Part shown: positions 54,501 through 64,000 of the stretch, piece by piece | Layout of the letters: every line of letters starts with the position of its first letter | Numbering within the stretch: position 1 is the stretch's first letter | NCBI GenBank assembly: GCA_963691705.1 | Contig: OY829544.1 | Span: 41,375,917-41,439,916, forward strand | DNA from: Viola odorata | Taxonomy: Eukaryota; Streptophyta; Magnoliopsida; Malpighiales; Violaceae | Direction: 5' to 3' | DNA: 64,000 bases | Made by a program: the position numbers and the translations under genes | The notes under the pieces: generated by a model | What the model saw: only the letters and a program-made list of their open reading frames with translations | The model's database searches: none | What the model was told of the DNA's origin: nothing

Positions 54501-55278
54501 GGTTGGGGGAATAAACTTATTAGTTGGCATGCTCGATATCCGTCTCTAATGTTGTGAATGCTTTTGGGATTGGAAAGAAAGGATCCTAAGCTGCAGTTGT
54601 TGCATAAATAAAGGTTTTTTATTTATTTATCAGGTCCCACAAGCAATGGATCTTATTCTCGCAGAGCTTCATAGAGCTTGCATCTACACCGTCCCAAGGC
54701 ATATGGCATACTTAAAGGTGATTGATTCATTTAGTTTACTGAAGCTTTAACTAATGTTTCAGGCATGGATATGTTGTATTTCATCCCTGTTCGATGACAA
54801 TGTTGAGCACACACTCAAAATAACATACAAGAGAAATTGGAATATCATTTGGTTGGTCCATTCGTCTGACAAGTCTGTTTGATTTATTTAGAGACCCAGC
54901 GAGTCTTTGAATCTAAGACCATAACAACAATAATAAGAATATCAAGTTTTTTTCGAACACTATGAATAGTTTACTTGCCATTCAAAGCCCTACTCACCTT
55001 TTTGACCAGAATCCAAATTGCAATGAAATAGGGTGATGTCTGAGCTCCAGTTGTTTGCAACTAGAAAAAGATAACACTGCAATTTATTTGTGGCAGTTTT
55101 TGCTTAGCTTGATTGTTGAATGTTATCCGTCTCTTTTCTACTTCAGTCAGTGTTTGGATCCCAAGTGGCATATTACAAGGTGATTGGGTATCATGAAGAC
55201 AACGGGAAGATTGAGAGTAGTGATGATTCTTTGGAACGGGTAGAATCTTACATGAAACTGTGTGGGGCTCTGGTTCAG
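51545..55278 (+). pseudogene. GLE1: GLE1-like mRNA export factor, unprocessed and truncated copy
   Basis: Ten exons with GT-AG borders and consistent phase: 51,545-51,613; 51,728-51,876; 52,062-52,215; 52,296-52,506; 52,995-53,104; 53,531-53,601; 53,824-53,905; 54,376-54,450; 54,634-54,717; 55,147-55,278. They follow plant GLE1 order: coiled-coil Glu/Ala/Lys region (IEEAACEEAKRNEKALQEE), ESALNLEQERLQKLKEL, then the GLE1 helical domain (CPLSVSVAVFAKKV, DTAFACVHVIVLVTS, AMDLILAELHRACIYTVP, YYKVIGYHEDNGKIES, VESYMKLCGALVQ). The N-terminal third and the last about 100 residues of the domain are missing, and a TAA (52,378) stops exon 4. GLE1 activates the DEAD-box ATPase at the nuclear pore during mRNA export; this copy cannot supply that. 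Confidence 0.88.
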
Positions 55279-55735
55279 GTTTGTCACTATTCATCCGTCC
55301 TATGGTCACGGTGTTTTGTTCTGCACTGTGTATTGTTGTTAGCCTTAGCTCTAGTCCTTTAGTATGTGACATTCTCGCAAATCTTGATTGCAGAGATCCA
55401 ATCCTACATAGCGGATGGTAGGTTCCGCCAGAAGCCAAAAGGGCAGATTACTCTCGAGAGCTTTCGATAATTATCCCAAGAATATAGAACCCATTAGATT
55501 GAGGTTTCCGATATGTTAGATTTAAACAAAATTCCAATATGGTTGTGTATTGTAAATGTAATTGATTAAAAGAGCATGCAGTAGCCTGTAGCTTTGTAAT
55601 TGACTAACATGTTAACTTTTAGCTGCATTTACCAATTTTACGAACTTGTCGAATGGTAAAATAAGGGTGGAGCCGAACATAATTCACAATAATTAATAAA
55701 TAAACAACAAACCAATTGAATTAGATCGGTTGGAT

Positions 55736-56708
55736 TCAAGGGCATTTGGGGCCTCCTCTCTTGGTCTTCCAATTATTGTAGCAAGGGCAGGATTGCTTGT
55801 TTCCATAAGTTCCAGCAGGCGCACACAAGCATTTTGCACAGCACTTTTGGCAGAAGAACATGCACGGCTTCTTGAACGCCGTCTTTGAGCATCTCCCCGT
55901 GCACCTCGTCCCACACTCTGTCGTCAAACTTCAAGTTAATTTACACCATAGTACACTTCCAAGTTATTTATGATTGTAACTCATTAATTACCTTGAGGTT
56001 GAAGACTGCCTTGGGTAGTTCCCTGCTAAAATTGAATGGAGGAGGAAATTAAAAATAAAAGATTGGATGGTTTTTGTCGAGCCCAACCCAAATGTATAAA
56101 AGGGCTTCTTTCTTACCGTGGGGAGGTCGTTGCTGTGTGGTTGGGGCTGTGGAGTAGGGGCCTCACCTATTATGTCAGCCTGCAGCTCCATATAATTAAT
56201 TTACTCATGATAGACACATTCTAAAAGACCAAAAATTCCAAACATAAGTAACAACAAGAAACAAGATAGAAGATTTTATGGTTTAAATTATAAATATCTC
56301 TAAATTTACGAATAAAAAGTAACGGTGAATTACACTTTTATATATATATATATATATAATGTATATTGTCGCCTAAAATCATTGTGTTTACTCCTCGATT
56401 TCAACTTAAATGCTTGTTACAATGTTAACTCACTTTTTATACGAATTTTATTAGATAACTATATAGACTATAGCTCTAAGAGGGGAATAAAACAAAAATA
56501 AAATAAAAGTGTCGCATGTAATTGCATTATAATTACTTCATTATTGATGGAAGAAGTGAAGAGAAGGAAGTAGAGAAACAGTGCAAGTGAAAGGAGAAAT
56601 GAAAAAAAGACTTACAAGGACGACGCCGTTTTCATGTGTCATAACAAATATGAGAACAAAAGTAAACATCCAAATCAGTGCCGTCCTCTTCATCTTCATC
56701 ATCATCAT
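55736..56708 (-). CDS. GASA: GASA/Snakin gibberellin-regulated cysteine-rich peptide (123 aa)
   Basis: Four exons on the minus strand with GT-AG borders: 56,708-56,616 (signal peptide; MMMMKMKRTALIWMF start, hydrophobic core to about residue 24), 56,179-56,117 (Pro/Gln-rich), 56,025-55,992, and 55,917-55,736. The joined frame ends in the GASA domain: 59 residues with all 12 conserved cysteines (begins CGTRCTGRCS, includes PCMFFCQKCCAKCLC and ends GGPKCP). Secreted peptides of this family act in growth, redox and defence responses, often under gibberellin control. No defect is seen, so this is the best-supported intact host gene here. It converges with the GLE1 copy (about 460 bp apart). Confidence 0.92.
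56334..56360. repeat. (TA)n microsatellite in GASA intron 1
   Basis: About 11 TA units within the first intron of the GASA gene (56,180-56,615). Confidence 0.85.
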
Positions 56709-56808
56709 GGCGTTGATCTTCAAATATATGTGAAGGACTGAAGAGAGGGAAAGATGAAATTTTATGATATGGAAAATATATTAGTATGCATTATTGAGGA
56801 GTTGCAGG

Positions 56809-56816
56809 TTTTTATA
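56809..56816 (-). promoter_or_regulatory. TATA box of the GASA gene
   Basis: TATAAAAA on the minus strand in the context CTCTATAAAAACC, about 100 bp upstream of the ATG at 56,708. This spacing implies a 5' UTR of about 70 bp. Confidence 0.65.
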
Positions 56817-57139
56817 GAGAGTTGGAAACTAATGGCGGATAGTAAGATTCATTTTTTTAAACAAAATTTGTTTCTTGTTTTACTTTTATGTGTGGACAGG
56901 TGTCTCCCAATGATACCTTTCATCCTCCTCTCAAACCTTACAATTTTTTTTTATATATTATTAATTTACATCAGAAATCGAACTTATAACTTTAAGTCAT
57001 AAATACAGCATATATTAACCAATTAAAGTATAATATTACTCAACCTTAAAAATTAAACAGCGCATTAATGAAGTTAATTAATAGTCAAATCATATTTATA
57101 GTTAAGCATTGTAAAATGAGAGCTGCGTGTAAAATCATA

Positions 57140-57356
57140 TTCCTTCTATCCTAAAAAAAAAAAAAGACTCTAATTCACTTTCATAACAATTAAAATAATT
57201 ATTAATTACTATTTTTAATGTGCTTTTAATCAATTTTTAATTACATTCAATCAATACTAATTGTAATTTTCTAATACATTGAAAATGATAAAAACGACAT
57301 TTTTTCAAAGACAAAGAAAAGTGATCAAGACGTCATTTATTTAAGAACGGAGTGAG
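57140..57356. mobile_element. Stowaway-like MITE upstream of GASA (217 bp, TSD TA)
   Basis: Left end TTCCTTCTATCCTAAAAA, right end (other strand) CTCACTCCGTTCTTAAATA; the TIRs continue as GACTCTAATTCACTTTC against GACGTCTTGATCACTTTTC. TA on both sides (57,138-57,139; 57,357-57,358). It lies about 330 bp upstream of the GASA TATA box. Confidence 0.7.
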
Positions 57357-57358
57357 TA

Positions 57359-59239
57359 ATACTTATAGTGGTAATTAATGTTAATTGATGTGTTAATCTA
57401 GCCGTACAACTTAGTGTTTTCACTCCAGCTTACACAAATTCATCATACTGATATTCAAACTCGTCGTTTGATCACACAGACTCCAACACCCAAAACTTAT
57501 TACTGCATTTAATAATTACGAATTTTGAGTGAGACTCATGATCTAGTACTATTTCCTCTGTTTTAGTTTAATGTTGGCGTGTAAAGTTTAGTTTTATAAA
57601 TAATTTTAGTACAATAAGTATTTTTTTGACACCAATAATTATTTAGAGTTATGACAAAAAAACATAACATAGAAGATAGTGAAGATTATGGATGTCCGAC
57701 AAGTATAGGTGTCTAAAACGAGTGTGATTCATGGGAATTAGGAAATAACATATTCCCTTTCATGAGTTAATTACCACAGTATATTATTATTCTCTTTGAT
57801 TTGTTGTGATATTGATGATATGTTGTCCATGTGAAACTGTGAATATAAATGAAAATGATGTAGAAGGTACCACCACCATGTGCACTCACATGTTCTCATA
57901 TCTATGTTTCTTTTGGATTCCACTTCCATGACCAATTCCCCCAACATAAAACAGCCAAACACAGGAAACTATTTATATACACAAAGTAAACAAACACCAC
58001 ACACTGATGATTCATGTTTGTCTTCTTAGATAGTAGTAGATGGACAATAGCAGTGTAACAGAGTTTTCATGCTATATCGCCCTCCATTTCTCATTCCCGT
58101 GACTTAATGTTTCTTGCTTGCTTCTGTTCTTTCTTTTCTTATAATTTCCTCCATTTTTTATTGATCTTGGAAATTTAACGAATAATTTTTTGTGCTACTG
58201 GTTCAACATTTTCATTTTTTAAATAAAAATTCAGTAATTTACGTCATCATGTATAGAATAATTATTGTTTTATAACTAACTTATAAAAAAAATGTCTTAT
58301 AAGTAATTTATTCTTAAATGGACCGATTTAGTAAAAACAAAATTAGACTGGTCAGTAAATTTAGGAATAGTTGTGTTTCATAGTTTAAAAAGTAAATTAG
58401 TCAATTAAAGGAGAGGACAATGTGTGTACTATAAGTTTTTCTTGGTCTAGATCATTCGTTAATTTGATCATCACATTAGGTGTCTATTATTCCAGATTCG
58501 AACCGGCCAAACTCCCTAAAACGATAAAACTCTCTCTTATAAATTTTAACACAGTTACTCCCATCAAGTTTTATTAGTTGTCCATTTTGGCTGAAATCTT
58601 TTAGGCTATTTAGTTATCGTATTTGTACTCCCTATGAGATTAATTGCACTCCTTAATTATAGTAAGGTGATACTCATCCAATAAATTTTACTTTCCTTTT
58701 ATATTTTCAATACTTATCATCATTTTTCTTCTTTTTTACTTTTTCAATATTCATTTTTTTAATGAAATTATGTTTCCAATATTTATCATTCAATGAGATT
58801 TTATTTCAGTTATTTTTTTAAATAATTAAAAATTGGAGAAATTTATTGGATATTGTATTGAACCGCCTATAATAATTATATTGATATCTGAAAAAATAGT
58901 TAAAATGACTACTAGTAAAATTTGAAAGGAATATATACCCAAGCTTAGCGTGGTAGTGACAATGTGTTATACTAGTATAAGTTAGAGCCGCCCATCCACA
59001 CCATTAAGGGTTCGGTATTTGGTTGGGTGTGATAGTTTGTTCTCGTGAGTCGTGACTCCTTTGCCTTTGTTTGTTTCTCATCACATTCCAAAAAATCCAA
59101 ACACACCCACAGTTTTTTACATTGTTGGGTTCACTTCTTAAAAAAATACATCAGTCTTGAATTTATTTCCATAAAAAAATTAAAATTCTCATAAAAAACA
59201 AAAATTGGTTAGGTATACTACAATTTTAAATAAAAACAA
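57359..59239. other. Spacer, promoter-like in part
   Basis: Mostly AT-rich. 57,880-58,090 is less AT-rich and has a TTTATATAC TATA-like box (57,970) followed by pyrimidine-rich DNA on +, but no ORF or known miRNA sequence is evident downstream. Confidence 0.45.
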
Positions 59240-59275
59240 TACTTCCTCCTTCTTTCAAAAAATGTCGTTTGAAAG

Positions 59276-60007
59276 ATGAGCACACTGATTAAGGCAATCA
59301 TATTTGCTCTGTTTAATGACCAACCTATTTCTTTATTTTTGAGTTATTTACCATCACCACGTCTGATCGCCATTTCCGATCAAGCCTCTCATCAACCACC
59401 ATCGTCGTTCATCATTGCAAAACCACCATCCATCATCATCGGCATCATCACCCGCTCATCACCAATTCCCGAGCCGCCAATCACCATTAATCATCACCCT
59501 CACTCCCAACCAAAATCATCTCTCTCAAACCACTCAATTAGACAACCAACACTAAATCGTCACCACTCAATCATCAACGACCACCTATCTCCGGCACACT
59601 ACCACCGTCCCTTCACTAGCTGCAACACAACCGTTTCTGTTCGTCTCCCTACCCAAAATCACCACTGTCTCCCAACACCAATCACCATTGATCCTCTGTC
59701 CATCATCAAATCCGGCACCGATTCACTTTTTCCGCCCACAACCGCACCACCATCTCTGTTCGTCTCCCGACCCAAAATCACCACTGTCTCCCAACACCAA
59801 TCACCATTGATCCTCTGTCCATCATCAAATCCGGCACCGATTCACCTTTTCCGTCCACAACCGCGCCACCATCTCAGACTTCGGAAAAGAAAAAGGAAAA
59901 TCAGAAATCGAAGAGAGGAGGAATCGCAGCAGTGGATCATTGCAGGCAACAACTTCTCTATTCATCTCATCCGCTCATCGTCTTCTCCATTGCTTCTCAA
60001 AATTTGA
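59276..60007 (+). CDS. Low-complexity 243-aa ORF inside the mariner-like element, doubtful
   Basis: The ORF is rich in Ser/Pro/His/Ile with no recognisable domain. It spans a 119-bp tandem duplication. Because 119 is not a multiple of three, the same DNA is read in two frames (first copy VRLPTQNHHCLPTP, second VSRPKITTVSQHQS), and both stay open. This argues that the ORF is long by composition (few stops in CA/TC-rich DNA) and not by selection. It may be a fragment captured by the element. Expression is unlikely but untested. Confidence 0.25.
   Translation: MSTLIKAIIFALFNDQPISLFLSYLPSPRLIAISDQASHQPPSSFIIAKPPSIIIGIITRSSPIPEPPITINHHPHSQPKSSLSNHSIRQPTLNRHHSIINDHLSPAHYHRPFTSCNTTVSVRLPTQNHHCLPTPITIDPLSIIKSGTDSLFPPTTAPPSLFVSRPKITTVSQHQSPLILCPSSNPAPIHLFRPQPRHHLRLRKRKRKIRNRREEESQQWIIAGNNFSIHLIRSSSSPLLLKI
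59636..59873 (+). repeat. Tandem duplication, 119-bp period, two copies
   Basis: TCTGTTCGTCTCC starts at 59,636 and 59,755; the copies differ at only a few sites (for example CTACCC/CGACCC, TTTTTCCGCC/CTTTTCCGTC). Confidence 0.85.
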
Positions 60008-60075
60008 TGGATTTACTACCGTTACGTCGTCGATTTCACCACGCTTAAGGATTGAGATGCTTGAGGTGAGAGTAG

Positions 60076-60453
60076 CGGTAAAACTTGGGTACATATGATC
60101 TACCCACTACTCAGTACATCATGATTTAGGATGATGACACCTATTCTAAATAGTATCCAAAAGTATCAAGAATAATGGTATTCTAGCACTATTTGGGAAA
60201 AAACTTGGGTACATACGATGTACCCACTGCTCAGTACATCATGATTTAGGATGATGACACCTACCCCAAATAGTGCTAGAATACCACTATTCTTCACACT
60301 TTTGGACACTATTTAGAGTAGGTGTCATCATCCTAGATCATGATGTACTGAGTAGTGGGTACATCATATGTACCCAAGTTTTACTCCACTATTTGATCCT
60401 AAATCATGATGTACTGAGTAGTGGGTACATCGTATGTACCCAAGTTTTTTCCG
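60076..60453. mobile_element. Foldback MITE with doubled arms (378 bp, TSD TGAGAGTAG)
   Basis: Ends CGGTAAAACTTGGGTACATA and (other strand) CGGAAAAAACTTGGGTACATA; 9-bp target duplication TGAGAGTAG (60,067-60,075; 60,454-60,462), as for Mutator-type MITEs. Each arm contains the module ACTTGGGTACATAYGAT..CATCATGATTTAGGATGATG twice (left from about 60,082 and 60,205; right, inverted, ending about 60,395 and 60,449), so several alternative hairpins can form. Nested in the mariner-like element. Confidence 0.85.
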
Positions 60454-60562
60454 TGAGAGTAGATGCGGTTGAGAATGGCAGAAACAAAGATAAAATAGTC
60501 AGAATAAGGGGGAAAATGTCTTGGGAGGTGAGAACGACATTCTTTTGGGGAAGGAGGGAGTA

Positions 60563-61332
60563 CTAAAAACGGTCACTCTAGACAATTGTTCATTAACACT
60601 CTCAATGTGATTAGTCCACAATAAAAAATTAGAAGTTGTTTCATTCATCCACTTGATATTTTTTTCTTTCTAAATCACATGGAAAATGTCCAATATTTTA
60701 AAGTTAAAGAATATAATTGATAACAATAAACTTTGGCACCCTTCGAACTCATTGGGTTAGAGGTCAGGGGATGTTTGTCAAGTACATTATATGTTGTGCT
60801 GGCATTTTGTATCAAAAGTATGATTAGTGAGAGCAGTGCACTGTAAAAAATGTTTCCACTTTGGAAAAAATCCAAACCTGAAATTTAAGAACTGCAAAAC
60901 TTATCCACTTGCAATAATGTTTCGGAAATGTATCGAAGCCAATAGATAGGACCTAATATTTGGCAGTTATGTGGAATTGTCAGTTCCTGATGGTGTTAGC
61001 TGAAATGAGAGGTTACCAACACTACAACTACGCCAGCAATCGAAACAAAATCAAGCTAAGGTCAAAGGAGTGATGTTAAATCGTTGTTGTCAATAACGAC
61101 GATTTGAAATGCATGCCAGAACTGAATTGCGGCAGAGGCACCAATACTCTCTTCGAGGAATGGACAACCATGGCAATGTTGAAGGAACGATGATCCCTAG
61201 AGTGGGGGCAGTTCTGAGAAAAAGAATGAAGAAATCGTGGAGAATAAATCAAAATTCACAGACTAAAGCAAGAATAACTTTATGCGAAAAGAACATAACA
61301 GGAAGCTGGACTGAGATGTAAGAGAAGACAAC
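60563..61332. other. 3' flank of GPI1, no gene seen
   Basis: Probably holds the GPI1 3' UTR at its right end (minus strand). Short open frames here have no protein character. Confidence 0.5.
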
Positions 61333-63683
61333 TCACCTTTTACCTGTAAGAGCTCCGTAAGCTGATGCAGTAACAAAAGCAGAAACAGCCGAGAAAACCT
61401 TTCTGTAGCGAGGAAAGATTATCTGTCCTGTAAAACATTTTCCCTTTTAGAACTGACCAAAACATGTCATAAAAGACCAATTAAACCCACACAACAGAAA
61501 CATCTCGCAAGTGTTATATTTTCTCTTTTTCCCTAGAATAATTATAGCACTTGGAATCAAACTTGACATGTACAAGGATCAAATCTGACACAGATTAAAC
61601 TAACACATGTAACGATTAGGAGGAATTATTAGACAATAAAATTTTAGGCCCTTCTACCAATGTCTACTGATGTTATGCAGGACGAATCCTAAACCCTATG
61701 AACAAAGGTTTAAGGAGTAAATGTAGCAAGTATCTTAAGACAAGAATTGAACTTCAAATCACAAATGCAAAGGTCAGGCCTAAATATACTAACAAACATT
61801 GATGAATCTAAACTCATATCCTCTTTTCCTTACAGATCCAGCAACCTGGTATTCCCCAGTTCCCATGATCCCACCTACTGGAAACCTTAGTAAGGAGATC
61901 AAGAATGCCCAACAAGAAAAAAGAAATTCAAAGACGGCAAACTAAGCAGAGAGTTATGCCATTTCATTTCCACGGTCAAGCCTCAATACTGCCATTGCAA
62001 CCCTTCTCCCATTTAGTTGGAAAAGTGACATCAGCACCCACTCCTACCAGCAAATTAGTGAAAGTAAAAGAATTGAATGAAACAGTTTCGTGCCTCACCT
62101 ATACTCAAAAAGTTGCTGTTTAGAATGGAAACCAGAATACTAGATATTTGTTTGCTCCCATCCTTCTTTTGCTGCAAGTTCTCAGGTGGTGAACTGACAT
62201 TCTCAGGACAGGCAAAATCCAAAAAATCCCTCTGGAAAGATGCAATTTCAAACCATATCCCAGAGGGAAATCTTCTCCGTCTCACCAACCACAGGAAAAT
62301 TTCAAAAAAAGGTGTAACATGGATGATACAAATAAGGACCTCAATCAACATACTTATAAGAGTGATGGCTGTATTCAATATCGAGAAGAAAATATAGAAG
62401 GCAGAAGTTGTTGGCAAAAGAAGTAAAAGCGTGGTAAACAGAAGAGAACCAACAATGTGTTGCTTCACAGTGTAGTCATAGCTATCTAATCTTTGACGAA
62501 GAGGATTCCACTTCCGGCCCCTGTCAACATTTCAGGGACCACGTGAGCAAGATGAACAAAAGAAACAAAGTAATAACTAATAGATAAAAAATCATGGTTA
62601 GCATAAACTATATACACTACTTAAATCTAAATATCTAATACCAAAATGCAAATACAGGTACAAATACAAGTTGTTCCTTCAAGTATAGCCAGGTTGCCCA
62701 AAAATGAAGGTTGCAGCAATTATCTCAACAAACCAAATATTAACACTTATCCTTTTTAAAATAACTTTTAATCAATTAAGAATGACAAGGGAAGCATAAA
62801 ACTGTGGAAAATTTCAGAAACCAGCGATGAAGTCCTTCTTAGTAATTGAGAGACGTACTTAAAAGCTACCTATTCCCATGTGTTTTTTCATCATAGTCGC
62901 ATATAATCTGAGGTTGTGTAAGTGGCTTCAATTAAATGTTTTGATCAATTACCAGAGAAAACTGTAATAGGGGTCAGAAAATGAGCAGATATAATTACAA
63001 AGGCTCTAACAGTGTGTATACGAGAGAGAATATGTGGGGGGGTGAGCGTGTGAGCATGTGCCTAAAAGAAGCTTTTCTGTTGTCTGCATTACCCAAGCTG
63101 CACCATCACGTATTGCACATCAACTCAATGAGTTATTTGACAATAAAAGCTTTCATTTCAGAATTCTCTAATACATTAAAGTCCCCACCTGAAAAGACGC
63201 CACAGTGATGATAATGCCTGTATCTGCCATGAATATAAGAGGGAAAGCACCTGATGAAGAGTCGACACATGTAACGTTAATAGGGAAACCATGTCTATGA
63301 TCAAACCAGCAGGAACAGTCACCCCAAAAAGAATTCCCAACACAGCAAGTCCTCTGATGAAATAAATGAAAAGGAACCCAATGAAGACCCAGAGAGTGGA
63401 CCAGATTTGTACTGCATTCAGAGAAATCATTCCAAGAACTGTTGCCAGTTCTGTGTTCAACTTGAAACCAGCTGGTACTCCCATCAACCACACACAACCA
63501 GATCGCAACAACTCATTCGTAACGGCATTGGCAAAGGCAAAGATCAATAAGCAAACTGATTCTGCATGAAATAACAATGCCAAGCCAATCAAATTTCCCA
63601 AAAGAAGATCAACTGCTAAACTTGACCACATAGAATTCCTCTGTAATGCAGCTTTCTCTTCATATTCCACGCATGATTGCAAC
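61333..63683 (-). CDS. GPI1: GPI1/PIG-Q subunit of GPI N-acetylglucosaminyltransferase, C-terminal exons
   Basis: The last three exons on the minus strand, joined in phase: 63,683-63,189, 62,520-62,099 and 61,427-61,333 (stop TGA; protein ends SAYGALTGKR). The translation is the Gpi1 family core: VEYEEKAALQRNSMWSSLAVDLLLGN, LLRSGCVWLMGVPAGFKLN, LGMISLNAVQIWSTLWVF, the membrane segments around LAVLGILFGVTVPAGLIIDM, then GRKWNPLRQRLDSYDYTV and KQHIVGSLLF, and WLVRRRRFPSGIWFE. At least five hydrophobic segments fit an ER multi-pass protein. GPI1 stabilises the GPI-GlcNAc transferase complex that starts GPI-anchor synthesis. About 335 residues are seen; upstream exons lie beyond 64,000. Introns of 671 and 668 bp; no lesions, so probably functional. 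Confidence 0.92.
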
Positions 63684-64000
63684 CTTACAAATCAATAGAG
63701 CAACATATAAAACCAAAATCAAAATGGAAAGCAAGACAAAGGTACTTTGCAGCAAAAATGACCAAAAATATCACGTGAAAAGGTAAATTGAAATTTGGCT
63801 CACTTTTTGAAACGCCAAGAAAATGTGCAATAAGAGGATAAATCATGCTTATTAAGTATCAGGATAAACTATAGGGAAATAGCAAAATCTTTTTGGCAGT
63901 AGAACATAAACACTAAATAAGACTTCTCTGCTAAGTAAAAATGATGTTAAACTAAACAATCATTAATGATGGTACATACTCATTAATAGCTATATCTGTC
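63684..64000 (-). other. GPI1 intron, continues past the window
   Basis: AT-rich; acceptor AG at 63,684-63,685 (minus). No further GPI1 exon is recognised before the window ends. Confidence 0.7.

Larger units (their letters stand above)
59242..60560. mobile_element. Stowaway/mariner-like element (1,319 bp, TSD TA) with nested MITE
   Basis: Left terminus CTTCCTCCTTCTTTCAAAAA, right terminus (other strand) CTCCCTCCTTCCCCAAAAG, both continuing AATGTCGTTY, flanked by TA (59,240-59,241; 60,561-60,562). CTCCCTCC ends with a TA duplication are diagnostic of Stowaway-type mariner elements. The interior holds a long low-complexity ORF and a 378-bp MITE (60,076-60,453). No transposase motif is seen, so it is non-autonomous. 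Confidence 0.75.

Noticed and set aside
55061..55438. A 125-aa minus-strand ORF opposite the last GLE1 exon
   Set aside because: It is antisense to a splice-consistent GLE1 exon and has no domain.
62077..62397. A 106-aa plus-strand ORF
   Set aside because: Exactly antisense to the middle GPI1 exon shown here, whose frame and splice phases fit the family.

Overview
The window is plant nuclear DNA. The evidence is spliceosomal introns, Tat/Athila Ty3-gypsy and Copia retrotransposons, Stowaway and Mutator-type MITEs, very AT-rich spacers, and plant genes (GASA, UPF0496, GLE1, GPI1). A eudicot is the best guess, as an inference from composition and TE content. No species can be named.

Layout. 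1-18,132 is a stack of Tat-lineage elements. Element A (1-3,368, + strand) shows only its antisense accessory ORFs and 3' LTR. It sits beside, and probably inside, a 3' fragment of an Athila-like element D (3,369-6,548). D in turn interrupts the gag of Tat element B (6,549-11,446), which has lost pol but keeps an intron-bearing antisense gene. A leader-like piece (11,447-11,999) then abuts a 3'-truncated minus-strand Tat element C (12,000-18,132) with gag, protease, RT and two RNase H regions plus integrase. 18,519-19,299 is a LINE 3' remnant and 19,312-23,134 is AT-rich spacer.

23,140-36,397 is a structurally complete 13.26-kb Athila-type element E on the minus strand: two 1,528-bp LTRs, TSD ATTAT, tRNA-Asp-type PBS, polypurine tract, gag-pol in one frame broken only by nonsense codons, and an ATHILA ORF downstream of pol. 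A 1,340-bp solo LTR (TSD ACAAG) sits in its pol. 36,403-40,225 is AT-rich spacer with a duplicated/inverted block and a Mutator-type MITE. A Tat solo LTR (40,226-40,713, TSD ACACC) lies just 5' of a small gene (40,924-41,154).

From 42 kb on the window is more genic. A degraded UPF0496 gene is split by a 3.0-kb Copia element that carries gag and protease only (TSD GAATT). After MITE-rich spacer come an unprocessed, truncated GLE1 copy (+), a complete four-exon GASA gene (-), a Stowaway/mariner-like element with a 9-bp-TSD MITE nested inside it, and the last three exons of GPI1/PIG-Q (-) running off the right edge.

The most unusual signal is a short palindromic doublet built on CTTGGCCAAG. It recurs about 18 times through element E, in LTR, untranslated and coding DNA and in more than one reading frame, and in drifted form through element D. 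I know of no feature class that explains it.
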